From Synechococcus sp. CBW1002 (GTDB lineage: Bacteria > Cyanobacteriota > Cyanobacteriia > PCC-6307 > Cyanobiaceae): 64,000 nt of DNA. Location of the stretch: contig NZ_CP060398.1 in the NCBI RefSeq assembly GCF_015840915.1, forward strand, positions 1,426,001 to 1,490,000. The letters run 5' to 3'. Below the pieces are notes generated by a model, which made no database searches, had not been told where the DNA came from, and saw only the letters and a program-made list of their open reading frames with translations. Both the position numbers and the translations under genes were made by a program. Shown here in pieces: positions 44,247 to 53,241 of the stretch; positions within the stretch are counted from its first letter, which is position 1; each line of letters begins with the position of its first letter.

Positions 44247-44338
44247 ATGCGTCCGGAGACCATGCACGACGACATAACGCATCGTTCTCGCCTGGTAGAG
44301 GAAGCAGCGGCAGGTGAAGCGTTTGTGATCGGCATGGC
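44247..44338 (+). pseudogene. Phd/YefM-type antitoxin, N-terminal remnant
   Basis: MRPETMHDDITHRSRLVEEA followed by AAGEAFVIGMA resembles the N-terminus of Phd-family antitoxins (T-H-x-S-R-L-V-E-E and A-G-E-x-F-V-I). It is cut at 44339 by the IS110-3/IS3-beta unit. No partner toxin is present on the other side. Confidence 0.5.
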
Positions 44339-44530
44339 CCCCAGTGTCAGCAAACGAACCAGTACGCGCGTACGCCCTCGCGCCCGAAACACCCACGGCC
44401 AAGCCAGAGCGCCCTTGCCACTCTGGTCATGAGGACATCGGGCCATGGCCGATGACATCTTTGGAGGCCTGACCCCGAAAGCAAACGTGGCCTGGGATTC
44501 GAATTGCGCTCCCTGCCCTGGCGACGGCTC
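44339..44530 (+). repeat. end of an unidentified element (192-bp repeat), copy 1
   Basis: CAGCAAACGAACCAGTACG is followed by conserved noncoding sequence and the start of a gene at ATG 44445 (MADDIFGGLTPKANVAWDSN, then APCPGDG), cut after 28 codons. Other copies at 52491-52683 (inverted) and 58721-58908, and a shorter diverged one at 58909-59001. The family is not recognised. Confidence 0.6.
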
Positions 44531-46026
44531 GACTGACCAATGAGTTAGTCGGCCGATCCCGATTAGGAATTTGCTGATTTTAGTGCGCGAATCCTGCCTG
44601 ATGCCCTCCCGATCACCTAGTGAGTCCTTAAGCCATGGGAGAACCAATTTCAGCAGGCAAGCGCCGAGCTCGTCTGAAAGTCATTAACCCTCGTTCCGCT
44701 GGAATTGATGTCGGCAGTAGATTCCACGTTGTTGCTGTTCCTGTCGAGCTTGATCCGAATCCCGTCCGCAAGTTTTCAAGCTTCACAAAGGATCTAATCG
44801 CACTCGCCGAATGGCTGCTGGCAGTTGGAATTAGCACCATTGCCATGGAGTCCACTGGAATCTACTGGGTTCCGCTTTACGAGATTCTCTCTGGCAAAGG
44901 CATTGACGTCTTTCTTGTTAATGCCAGGCACGCCAAGAATGTTCCGGGCCGCAAGACGGATATCAACGATGCACAATGGCTTCAGCAGCTCCACAGCTAC
45001 GGCCTGGTGAGAGCAAGCTTTCGTCCAGACCAAAAAATCACAGAACTACGCTCATATCTGCGGCAGCGTGATCAACTTGTTCGATACCGCTCGTCTCATC
45101 AGCAACACATCCAGAAGGCGCTGATGCTTATGAATCTTCAGCTTCATCATGTTGTCAGAGATATCAGCGGACTAACCGGTAGGCGAATCATCGATGCCAT
45201 ACTTTCAGGTGAGAGGGACCCCGAAAGACTCGCTTCTCTCCGAGACAGACGCTGCAAGGAGAGCGCGGCAACAATTGCGGCTGCTCTTGAGGGGAACTAC
45301 CAAGACGATCACTTGTTCTCTTTGAAGATCGCAGTTGAGCTCTTTGACACCTATTCAGAGAAGATCAGGGCCTGCGAGCTTGCGGCACAATCATTGATGA
45401 CAGAGCTTGCCGGCTCGGACTATCAAGATCCAGGCAGTCAACCTGGGGATTGGAAGATATGCGGACATGGCTTTGCATTTAACCCAACCCACCTAATTCA
45501 AGCCTTGTCAGGCCACAATCTTCTAAGGCTTCCGGGATTAGGACCAACAACAGTTCTCACGCTCATTAGTGAGTGTGGGTTGGACATGAAGCGCTGGCCC
45601 AGTGCCCAGCATTTTGTGTCATGGCTGGGACTCAGTCCTCAGAACAGGATCTCAGGGGGAAAGGTACTTTCTTCACGAACACGACAGGGCACTACGCGAG
45701 CAGGTAGTGCCTTTTGGATGGCTGCCGTACCGCTGGGAAGAACGAATACTGCACTGGGTGCTTTTCAACGTCGTCTGGCAGCACGTGCCGGAAAGAGTAA
45801 AGCATTAATTGCTACTGCCCGAAAGCTTGCCATTCTTTACTACAAGACGCTCCGTGATGGTTTGGTATATCAGGATCCCGGTGCTGCCGCATATCAGGAG
45901 GAATCAAGGGATCGTCAGATTCGTGGTCTCCAGCGACGCGCCATTGCCCTTGGTTTTCAACTTGTTGCCTCTGCTTGAGGTGTGGTCAGTCAGCCGAGAT
46001 CCCTGTTGGCCGTTGGTGTTTCTTAG
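44531..46026 (+). mobile_element. IS110-3, IS1111-like element
   Basis: Subterminal inverted repeats GACTGACCA (44531-44539) and TGGTCAGTC (45983-45991) lie a few tens of bases outside the transposase gene, as in the IS1111 group. It sits between the 192-bp repeat and a slightly truncated IS3-beta end (CTTAG then GAAGAAGTCC). The exact outer borders are not certain. Confidence 0.7.
44635..45978 (+). CDS. IS110-family transposase (IS1111-like), IS110-3
   Basis: 447 residues. The DEDD domain shows GIDVGSRFHVVAVPVELD, AMESTGIYWVPLYEIL and GRKTDINDAQWLQQLHSYGL. The Transposase_20 domain shows LLRLPGLGPTTVLTLISECG and FVSWLGLSPQNRISGGKVLS, with the serine region SSRTRQG. Only distantly related to IS110-1 and -2. 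Intact and identical to the copy at 51042-52385. A guide RNA is expected in a flanking noncoding region (44540-44634 or 45979-46026), but I cannot delimit it. Confidence 0.92.
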   Translation: MGEPISAGKRRARLKVINPRSAGIDVGSRFHVVAVPVELDPNPVRKFSSFTKDLIALAEWLLAVGISTIAMESTGIYWVPLYEILSGKGIDVFLVNARHAKNVPGRKTDINDAQWLQQLHSYGLVRASFRPDQKITELRSYLRQRDQLVRYRSSHQQHIQKALMLMNLQLHHVVRDISGLTGRRIIDAILSGERDPERLASLRDRRCKESAATIAAALEGNYQDDHLFSLKIAVELFDTYSEKIRACELAAQSLMTELAGSDYQDPGSQPGDWKICGHGFAFNPTHLIQALSGHNLLRLPGLGPTTVLTLISECGLDMKRWPSAQHFVSWLGLSPQNRISGGKVLSSRTRQGTTRAGSAFWMAAVPLGRTNTALGAFQRRLAARAGKSKALIATARKLAILYYKTLRDGLVYQDPGAAAYQEESRDRQIRGLQRRAIALGFQLVASA

Positions 46027-46077
46027 GAAGAAGTCCGCTCGGTTTGACCCGTCCACCTGGGGGCCCAACCGACGACT

Positions 46078-46587
46078 ATGCAACCGCCCTATGACGCCGC
46101 TCTGCGGGAAGCCGTCCGCCTGCGGATGAGCCCTCCGAACCTTGAGAGCGTGGCTGAGATCGCCCGCGACACCGGGATCACGGCGCAGACCATCTACAAC
46201 TGGCGGAGCCAGTGGCAGAAGCAGGGCCAGCTGGTGCCTGCCACGAACCGGCCGCCGGAGCAGTGGAGCGCTGCCGACAAGCTGGCAGCCGTGATCCAGG
46301 CCGCAGGACTGAACGGAAGCGAGCTCGGGTCGTTCTGCAGGGAGCGGGGGCTGTACCCCAAGCAGGTTGCCCGTTGGCGCCAGGCCGCCGAGGATGCCAA
46401 TGGCCCCAGCGCGCCGAGCATGGCTGATCAGCGGGAACTGCAACGCAAGAATCAGGAACTGGTCCGGCGGAATCGCCAGCTGGAGCGTGAATTGCAGAAG
46501 AAAGAAAAAGCACTGACAGAAGCGGCGACGTTGTTGATGCTCTCAAAAAAGTTCAACCAGATCTTTCAACCGGACGAGGATCCTTGA
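46078..46587 (+). CDS. IS3-beta OrfA
   Basis: 169 residues, as 13277-13786. Confidence 0.92.
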   Translation: MQPPYDAALREAVRLRMSPPNLESVAEIARDTGITAQTIYNWRSQWQKQGQLVPATNRPPEQWSAADKLAAVIQAAGLNGSELGSFCRERGLYPKQVARWRQAAEDANGPSAPSMADQRELQRKNQELVRRNRQLERELQKKEKALTEAATLLMLSKKFNQIFQPDEDP

Positions 46588-47642
46588 TTCCGTCTGGCGA
46601 TCGCGGTGCGATCGTCGCGCTTCTACAGGAAGGCATCAGTCGTGGCCTTTCGGCCAAGGCCATTGCTGATCTTTTCGGCCTGGCGACACGCACGCTGAGG
46701 CGATGGGGCTTGATGATTCGGACCCAGGGATTCAGCTGCGATCAACGCAAGGGAGCGTCCAGGCATGTCATGCATCGTTTCAGCGAGGAGGAGCGCCAAC
46801 AGGTGTTGTCCACTGTCAACGATCCACGCTTTGCCGATCTCACGCCTGGTCAGATCGTGGCGATCCTTGCCGAGGAGGGAGTCTACGTGGGATCGGAGTC
46901 AACGATTTACCGCATCATGCGCCAGGAAGGCCTGTTAAATCATCGCGGCAGGAGCCGCCCACCGCGGGAGCCAAGAGAGCCACCCGTGCTGGAGGCAACG
47001 GGCATCCATCAAGTGCTGGCCTGGGATATCACCCTGTTGCCGGGGCCTGTGAAGGGTCAATTCTACTACCTTTATATGGTGATGGATGTGTGGAGCCGGC
47101 GCATCCTTGGCGTTGAGGTGCACGATCGTGAATGCGGCGAACTGGCCAAGCACTTCTTTGATCGTGTCTGCCGTGATGAAGGGATCAGCTCGGGGTCGAC
47201 CACGATCCTGCACGCCGATAACGGAGCACCCATGCGCTCCTACACCTTGGCCGCCAAGCTGGCCGAGCTCGGCATCTCCCTGTCATTCTCGCGGCCGCGG
47301 GTGAGCAATGACAACGCCTACGTTGAGTCATGGTTCCGAACCATGAAATATCACCAGAGCTATCCAGTGCGTCGTTTCCGGGATCTTCTCTCAGTGCGTG
47401 CCTGGGTCGATGGTTTTGTTGACTGGTACAACGCTGAGCATCGTCACAGCGGCATCAAGTATGTGACGCCCAATCAACGTCACTACGGAGAAGCTGACGC
47501 GATCTGCAGAGTCCGTCAGCAGACCTATGAGCAGGCGCGTGCGCAACATCCACGCCGCTGGGCCAGGCCACCTCGCGATTGGGCTCAGCCAACAGTCGTG
47601 CGGGTCAACCATCCCAGACCGCAGGACACTGTCGCTGCTTGA
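46584..47642 (+). CDS. IS3-beta OrfB
   Basis: 352 residues, as 12222-13280. Confidence 0.92.
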   Translation: MIPSGDRGAIVALLQEGISRGLSAKAIADLFGLATRTLRRWGLMIRTQGFSCDQRKGASRHVMHRFSEEERQQVLSTVNDPRFADLTPGQIVAILAEEGVYVGSESTIYRIMRQEGLLNHRGRSRPPREPREPPVLEATGIHQVLAWDITLLPGPVKGQFYYLYMVMDVWSRRILGVEVHDRECGELAKHFFDRVCRDEGISSGSTTILHADNGAPMRSYTLAAKLAELGISLSFSRPRVSNDNAYVESWFRTMKYHQSYPVRRFRDLLSVRAWVDGFVDWYNAEHRHSGIKYVTPNQRHYGEADAICRVRQQTYEQARAQHPRRWARPPRDWAQPTVVRVNHPRPQDTVAA

Positions 47643-47863
47643 AGATCAGAAACCCAGGCCCCAGGGGGTTGTGGTTGGACCGCCCGCAAGAGGCGGGCCG
47701 GCCTCAGCCTCCGACCGGGGGCCGGCCGCTCAAGCCTGCGCTCCTGATCAACGCGCGATGACGATCAACATCCGATCTCGAAGCCCATGATCCTCCATCC
47801 GGAGTAGGCTTTCTGAGGTACTCAGATCAGTACCCTGAGCGGACATCTTTGCTGATAGGCGCC

Positions 47864-48775
47864 GATCTCTGGCCTACGGCCGCCTCCCAAGGCCATCTCC
47901 AGGGCCTCCAGACAGAACTTCGTGTCAAGGCTGTTGGAGAGCCTCCAGCTGAGCACATGCCTGGAATGGAGATCCATGATCGCCACCAGATAGAGGAACC
48001 CTTTCTGCAGAGGGATGTAGGTGATGTCGGTCGCCCAGACCTGATCCACCGACGTGACCTGCGTGAGGTCCACCAGGCAGGGGAACCGCACGGACGGATC
48101 ACCTGGAACCGTCGTCCGGGGCTTCTGGTAGATCGCCCGTAATCCCATGCGCCGCATGAGGTTTCGCACTCGATCTCGGCTGATCGGGATACCATCTTGG
48201 GCCAGATAGTCCACCATCCGGCGGCTGCCGCTGCAGGGATCCTCCAGGTAGAGAGCATCGATCCTGGCCATGATCCGCAGCGTCGATACACGGACCGGTG
48301 TCGGCCGGTAGTACAGCGTGGATCGAGGCAGCCCCAGCAGCGCACACTGCCTGCTGATGCTGAGCTCGGGGTGGTCGTGATCGACCAGCTTGCGCAGTTC
48401 ACGGGCATCAGAGCAGTTGAGACTTTTTTTTGAGCCACTCCAGCTCCATCTGCAGCCGTCCGATCTGCTGGAACAGCTCCGCCTCCTTGGCCTGCCCCTC
48501 CTCCTTGTCCTTGGTCTTCTTGCCTCGGGTGAAGAGCTCGCTGGCACCGTCCAGGAGCTGCCGCTTCCACTGGCTCACCTGGATCGGGTGGATGGCGTGG
48601 TCGGCGGCGATCTCCTGGATCGTCTTGCGGCCACTGATCGCCTCCATGGCGACCCTGGCCTTGAACTCGGGGCTGTGGGTGCGGCGCTTGCTCATCGGTG
48701 GGAGCCCCTTTCAGGGGCGGTACCCCGCCTCAGAGGTTAACGATGGGGCCTGTCCAGAAAAGCCAGACCACCTCA
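47864..48775 (-). pseudogene. IS3-alpha split copy, 5' part
   Basis: Begins GATCTCTGGCC and carries the orfA end and most of orfB (to GGGRRPEI). It completes the copy begun at 34365-34721. Outer flank GAT at 48776-48778 equals that at 34362-34364. Confidence 0.95.
48408..48695 (-). CDS. IS3-alpha OrfA of the split copy
   Basis: 95 residues, SKRRTHS form, complete, although its OrfB is cut. Confidence 0.9.
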   Translation of the reverse strand: MSKRRTHSPEFKARVAMEAISGRKTIQEIAADHAIHPIQVSQWKRQLLDGASELFTRGKKTKDKEEGQAKEAELFQQIGRLQMELEWLKKKSQLL

Positions 48776-48878
48776 GATGTACCGAAAACACCATAACGGG
48801 CAGCTCTCAATCGAAGAGTTCCATGTCCCATTTGGCGGCACGTTGAGGTGGTCTGGTTTTCTGGACAGGTCCCATCGG
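48776..48878 (+). pseudogene. start of an IS5-epsilon relative, then a short IS3-alpha end
   Basis: MYRKHHNGQLSIEEFHVPFG then GTL is the N-terminus of a protein close to 59118-60668 (MYRRHNNGQISIKEFHLPFG); its leader is at 34248-34364. At 48844 it is cut by TGAGGTGGTCTGG and about 22 more bases of an IS3-alpha orfA end, which is all that remains of that copy. Confidence 0.8.
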
Positions 48879-49156
48879 GAGATGGGTGTGCTCAGATCCT
48901 TCTCCAGGCCAAGGGTCTCAAACGACAATCCCTACTCAGAATTCCTGTTCCGCACGGTCAAGTACCGGCCCGACTACCCCAGTAGGCCGCTTGCCAGCAA
49001 AGAGGGGGCGTGTGAGTGGGTGGCGGCGTTTGTCGACTGGTACAACCACCGGCACCGCCACAGCGGCATCAAATTCGTCACGCCTCATCAGCGTCACAGC
49101 GGTACTGCCACCGCAATGTGCCAGCAGCGAGCCGATGTCTACGAGAAGGCCCGCCC
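48879..49156 (+). pseudogene. IS3-gamma copy 2, OrfB C-terminal region, first part
   Basis: Reads MGVLRSFSRPRVSNDNPYSE, FVDWYNHRHRHSGIKFVTP and ADVYEKARP, matching 38115-38400 with several differences (FLFRTVKYRPDYP). It is interrupted at 49157 by the hybrid unit; the last codons resume at 52684. Confidence 0.88.
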
Positions 49157-49377
49157 GGCGCCTATCAGCAAAGATGTCCGCTCAGGGTACTGATCTGAGT
49201 ACCTCAGAAAGCCTACTCCGGATGGAGGATCATGGGCTTCGAGATCGGATGTTGATCGTCATCGCGCGTTGATCAGGAGCGCAGGCTTGAGCGGCCGGCC
49301 CCCGGTCGGAGGCTGAGGCCGGCCCGCCTCTTGCGGGCGGTCCAACCACAACCCCCTGGGGCCTGGGTTTCTGATCT

Positions 49378-50436
49378 TCAAGCAGCGACAGTGTCCTGCG
49401 GTCTGGGATGGTTGACCCGCACGACTGTTGGCTGAGCCCAATCGCGAGGTGGCCTGGCCCAGCGGCGTGGATGTTGCGCACGCGCCTGCTCATAGGTCTG
49501 CTGACGGACTCTGCAGATCGCGTCAGCTTCTCCGTAGTGACGTTGATTGGGCGTCACATACTTGATGCCGCTGTGACGATGCTCAGCGTTGTACCAGTCA
49601 ACAAAACCATCGACCCAGGCACGCACTGAGAGAAGATCCCGGAAACGACGCACTGGATAGCTCTGGTGATATTTCATGGTTCGGAACCATGACTCAACGT
49701 AGGCGTTGTCATTGCTCACCCGCGGCCGCGAGAATGACAGGGAGATGCCGAGCTCGGCCAGCTTGGCGGCCAAGGTGTAGGAGCGCATGGGTGCTCCGTT
49801 ATCGGCGTGCAGGATCGTGGTCGACCCCGAGCTGATCCCTTCATCACGGCAGACACGATCAAAGAAGTGCTTGGCCAGTTCGCCGCATTCACGATCGTGC
49901 ACCTCAACACCAAGGATGCGCCGGCTCCACACATCCATCACCATATAAAGGTAGTAGAACTGACCCTTCACAGGCCCCGGCAACAGGGTGATATCCCAGG
50001 CCAGCACTTGATGGATGCCCGTTGCCTCCAGCACGGGTGGCTCTCTTGGCTCCCGCGGTGGGCGGCTCCTGCCGCGATGATTTAACAGGCCTTCCTGGCG
50101 CATGATGCGGTAAATCGTTGACTCCGATCCCACGTAGACTCCCTCCTCGGCAAGGATCGCCACGATCTGACCAGGCGTGAGATCGGCAAAGCGTGGATCG
50201 TTGACAGTGGACAACACCTGTTGGCGCTCCTCCTCGCTGAAACGATGCATGACATGCCTGGACGCTCCCTTGCGTTGATCGCAGCTGAATCCCTGGGTCC
50301 GAATCATCAAGCCCCATCGCCTCAGCGTGCGTGTCGCCAGGCCGAAAAGATCAGCAATGGCCTTGGCCGAAAGGCCACGACTGATGCCTTCCTGTAGAAG
50401 CGCGACGATCGCACCGCGATCGCCAGACGGAATCAA
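49378..50436 (-). CDS. IS3-beta OrfB (copy 4)
   Basis: 352 residues, same protein as 12222-13280; two silent base changes are visible in the region 49900-49970. Confidence 0.92.
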   Translation of the reverse strand: MIPSGDRGAIVALLQEGISRGLSAKAIADLFGLATRTLRRWGLMIRTQGFSCDQRKGASRHVMHRFSEEERQQVLSTVNDPRFADLTPGQIVAILAEEGVYVGSESTIYRIMRQEGLLNHRGRSRPPREPREPPVLEATGIHQVLAWDITLLPGPVKGQFYYLYMVMDVWSRRILGVEVHDRECGELAKHFFDRVCRDEGISSGSTTILHADNGAPMRSYTLAAKLAELGISLSFSRPRVSNDNAYVESWFRTMKYHQSYPVRRFRDLLSVRAWVDGFVDWYNAEHRHSGIKYVTPNQRHYGEADAICRVRQQTYEQARAQHPRRWARPPRDWAQPTVVRVNHPRPQDTVAA

Positions 50437-50942
50437 GGATCCTCGTCCGGTTGAAAGATCTGGTTGAACTTTTTTGAGAGCATCAACAACGTCGCCGCTT
50501 CTGTCAGTGCTTTTTCTTTCTTCTGCAATTCACGCTCCAGCTGGCGATTCCGCCGGACCAGTTCCTGATTCTTGCGTTGCAGTTCCCGCTGATCAGCCAT
50601 GCTCGGCGCGCTGGGGCCATTGGCATCCTCGGCGGCCTGGCGCCAACGGGCAACCTGCTTGGGGTACAGCCCCCGCTCCCTGCAGAACGACCCGAGCTCG
50701 CTTCCGTTCAGTCCTGCGGCCTGGATCACGGCTGCCAGCTTGTCGGCAGCGCTCCACTGCTCCGGCGGCCGGTTCGTGGCAGGCACCAGCTGGCCCTGCT
50801 TCTGCCACTGGCTCCGCCAGTTGTAGATGGTCTGCGCCGTGATCCCGGTGTCGCGGGCGATCTCAGCCACGCTCTCAAGGTTCGGAGGGCTCATCCGCAG
50901 GCGGACGGCTTCCCGCAGAGCGGCGTCATAGGGCGGTTGCAT
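50433..50942 (-). CDS. IS3-beta OrfA (copy 4)
   Basis: 169 residues, as 13277-13786. Confidence 0.92.
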   Translation of the reverse strand: MQPPYDAALREAVRLRMSPPNLESVAEIARDTGITAQTIYNWRSQWQKQGQLVPATNRPPEQWSAADKLAAVIQAAGLNGSELGSFCRERGLYPKQVARWRQAAEDANGPSAPSMADQRELQRKNQELVRRNRQLERELQKKEKALTEAATLLMLSKKFNQIFQPDEDP

Positions 50943-51041
50943 AGTCGTCGGTTGGGCCCCCAGGTGGACGGGTCAAACCGAGCGGACTTCTTCCTAAGAA
51001 ACACCAACGGCCAACAGGGATCTCGGCTGACTGACCACACC

Positions 51042-52385
51042 TCAAGCAGAGGCAACAAGTTGAAAACCAAGGGCAATGGCGCGTCGCTGGAGACCACGAA
51101 TCTGACGATCCCTTGATTCCTCCTGATATGCGGCAGCACCGGGATCCTGATATACCAAACCATCACGGAGCGTCTTGTAGTAAAGAATGGCAAGCTTTCG
51201 GGCAGTAGCAATTAATGCTTTACTCTTTCCGGCACGTGCTGCCAGACGACGTTGAAAAGCACCCAGTGCAGTATTCGTTCTTCCCAGCGGTACGGCAGCC
51301 ATCCAAAAGGCACTACCTGCTCGCGTAGTGCCCTGTCGTGTTCGTGAAGAAAGTACCTTTCCCCCTGAGATCCTGTTCTGAGGACTGAGTCCCAGCCATG
51401 ACACAAAATGCTGGGCACTGGGCCAGCGCTTCATGTCCAACCCACACTCACTAATGAGCGTGAGAACTGTTGTTGGTCCTAATCCCGGAAGCCTTAGAAG
51501 ATTGTGGCCTGACAAGGCTTGAATTAGGTGGGTTGGGTTAAATGCAAAGCCATGTCCGCATATCTTCCAATCCCCAGGTTGACTGCCTGGATCTTGATAG
51601 TCCGAGCCGGCAAGCTCTGTCATCAATGATTGTGCCGCAAGCTCGCAGGCCCTGATCTTCTCTGAATAGGTGTCAAAGAGCTCAACTGCGATCTTCAAAG
51701 AGAACAAGTGATCGTCTTGGTAGTTCCCCTCAAGAGCAGCCGCAATTGTTGCCGCGCTCTCCTTGCAGCGTCTGTCTCGGAGAGAAGCGAGTCTTTCGGG
51801 GTCCCTCTCACCTGAAAGTATGGCATCGATGATTCGCCTACCGGTTAGTCCGCTGATATCTCTGACAACATGATGAAGCTGAAGATTCATAAGCATCAGC
51901 GCCTTCTGGATGTGTTGCTGATGAGACGAGCGGTATCGAACAAGTTGATCACGCTGCCGCAGATATGAGCGTAGTTCTGTGATTTTTTGGTCTGGACGAA
52001 AGCTTGCTCTCACCAGGCCGTAGCTGTGGAGCTGCTGAAGCCATTGTGCATCGTTGATATCCGTCTTGCGGCCCGGAACATTCTTGGCGTGCCTGGCATT
52101 AACAAGAAAGACGTCAATGCCTTTGCCAGAGAGAATCTCGTAAAGCGGAACCCAGTAGATTCCAGTGGACTCCATGGCAATGGTGCTAATTCCAACTGCC
52201 AGCAGCCATTCGGCGAGTGCGATTAGATCCTTTGTGAAGCTTGAAAACTTGCGGACGGGATTCGGATCAAGCTCGACAGGAACAGCAACAACGTGGAATC
52301 TACTGCCGACATCAATTCCAGCGGAACGAGGGTTAATGACTTTCAGACGAGCTCGGCGCTTGCCTGCTGAAATTGGTTCTCCCAT
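51042..52385 (-). CDS. IS110-family transposase (IS1111-like), second copy
   Basis: 447 residues, identical to 44635-45978, in the inverted hybrid unit. Confidence 0.92.
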   Translation of the reverse strand: MGEPISAGKRRARLKVINPRSAGIDVGSRFHVVAVPVELDPNPVRKFSSFTKDLIALAEWLLAVGISTIAMESTGIYWVPLYEILSGKGIDVFLVNARHAKNVPGRKTDINDAQWLQQLHSYGLVRASFRPDQKITELRSYLRQRDQLVRYRSSHQQHIQKALMLMNLQLHHVVRDISGLTGRRIIDAILSGERDPERLASLRDRRCKESAATIAAALEGNYQDDHLFSLKIAVELFDTYSEKIRACELAAQSLMTELAGSDYQDPGSQPGDWKICGHGFAFNPTHLIQALSGHNLLRLPGLGPTTVLTLISECGLDMKRWPSAQHFVSWLGLSPQNRISGGKVLSSRTRQGTTRAGSAFWMAAVPLGRTNTALGAFQRRLAARAGKSKALIATARKLAILYYKTLRDGLVYQDPGAAAYQEESRDRQIRGLQRRAIALGFQLVASA

Positions 52386-52490
52386 GGCTTAAGGACTCAC
52401 TAGGTGATCGGGAGGGCATCAGGCAGGATTCGCGCACTAAAATCAGCAAATTCCTAATCGGGATCGGCCGACTAACTCATTGGTCAGTCG

Positions 52491-52683
52491 AGCCGTCGCC
52501 AGGGCAGGGAGCGCAATTCGAATCCCAGGCCACGTTTGCTTTCGGGGTCAGGCCTCCAAAGATGTCATCGGCCATGGCCCGATGTCCTCATGACCAGAGT
52601 GGCAAGGGCGCTCTGGCTTGGCCGTGGGTGTTTCGGGCGCGAGGGCGTACGCGCGTACTGGTTCGTTTGCTGACACTGGGGGG
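52491..52683 (-). repeat. end of an unidentified element (192-bp repeat), copy 2
   Basis: Inverse of 44339-44530, closing the hybrid unit with TTTGCTGACACTGGGGG. Confidence 0.6.
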
Positions 52684-52845
52684 CCAGGCTCATCCAAGAC
52701 GCTGGAGCCGATCCACTCGCTGCTGGCGCCAACCCGAAGACGTGTGGATCAACAAGCCACCAGAGGAACCAGATCCGATCCTCGCGCTACCCTTAATCGA
52801 GGCCGCCTGAATGGCAGCCAAGGAGTGACACCTTCCCTGAAAGTC
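52684..52845 (+). pseudogene. IS3-gamma copy 2, OrfB last codons and right end
   Basis: QAHPRRWSRSTRCWRQPEDV to LPLIEAA-stop (52810), then GTGACACCTTCCCTGAAAG, the IS3-gamma right inverted repeat. Confidence 0.88.
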
Positions 52846-53214
52846 ACCGTCATTGGGGAAGATGCCGCGATCGTGCGGTTGGTGGGCAGTCAGCTGCTGG
52901 AGCAGCAGGAGGAATGGCAGCTGGAGCGCCGCCGCTTCTTCTCCGAGGCCACCATGGCCAAAATCCCCGAGCTCGAGGCAATGTTGGAGCCCACCGATGG
53001 TGATCCGGCCAAGCGGGCGGCAGTAGCCATGAGCTGAAACGCACCAACTCCTTCCTCGATCTACACGAATCCCCTCGATCGCTGAGTTGCACATTCAGCG
53101 ATCAGGGTTCATAGTGGAACGATGGAGCTGCGCAATCAGCTCCCAAGCAGTCATCCCCTGACTGCTCCTGATCACCCTCCTGAAAGGGTCACAGGACCTC
53201 CTGAGTTACACCAC
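52846..53214 (+). pseudogene. IS256-family transposase, C-terminal remnant and right end
   Basis: AAIVRLVGSQLLEQQEEWQL, RRRFFSEATMAKI and a stop at 53037 match the last 50-60 residues of IS256-type (mutator) transposases. The noncoding tail ends GGACCTCCTGAGTTACACCA then CTC, an inverted-repeat-like end also found at 20484-20506. The catalytic part is absent. Confidence 0.7.
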
Positions 53215-53241
53215 TCGAAGGGGCGCTACCGCGGCCAGGGG

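Larger units (their letters stand above)
34722..47863 (+). mobile_element. 13.1-kb composite transposon bounded by directly repeated IS3-beta copies
   Basis: Left border CCCCCCAGTGTCAGC (IS3-beta copy 2), right border GCTGATAGGCGCC (IS3-beta copy 3). The interrupted IS3-alpha carries a 3-4 bp duplication (GAT or GATC) at the two junctions, showing that the whole block entered as one unit. Cargo: IS3-gamma, an IS630 end, a YkgJ-type gene, an istA relic with IS3-alpha, yhaV-prlF, a polysaccharide deacetylase, two small unknown genes, a Phd-type relic and IS110-3. It could have moved as a composite transposon or as a circular unit recombining with a resident IS3-beta. Confidence 0.85.
44339..47863 (+). 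mobile_element. hybrid unit (foreign end, IS110-3, IS3-beta), copy A
   Basis: CCCAGTGTCAGCAAACGAACC at the left and IS3-beta's GCTGATAGGCGCC at the right bracket a block that is repeated in inverted orientation at 49157-52683 with only a few differences. The left end resembles the IS3-beta end only in its outer 15 bases. The whole block appears to have been mobilised as one piece. Confidence 0.8.
46027..47863 (+). mobile_element. IS3-beta copy 3, left end shortened
   Basis: The outer left bases (CCCCCAGTGTCAGCAAA) are missing, replaced by the IS110-3 end; the right end is complete and forms the right border of the composite transposon. Confidence 0.9.
49157..52683 (-). mobile_element. hybrid unit (foreign end, IS110-3, IS3-beta), copy B, inverted
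   Basis: Same structure and almost the same sequence as 44339-47863, opposite orientation. It interrupts IS3-gamma copy 2 between ADVYEKAR and QAHPRRW; the flanks share GCC (or GCCC/GCCA), compatible with a 3-bp duplication. This shows that the mixed-end unit can transpose. Confidence 0.82.

Noticed and set aside
44210-44647. 145-codon minus-strand frame opposite the 192-bp repeat
   Set aside because: It crosses the junction between the Phd relic, the repeat and IS110-3; the plus-strand start MADDIFGG is repeated independently and looks more like coding.
44339-52683. Large inverted repeats considered as a CRISPR, integron or prophage boundary
   Set aside because: The repeats are entirely made of IS genes with recognisable ends; no spacer array, attC series, integrase or phage gene is present.
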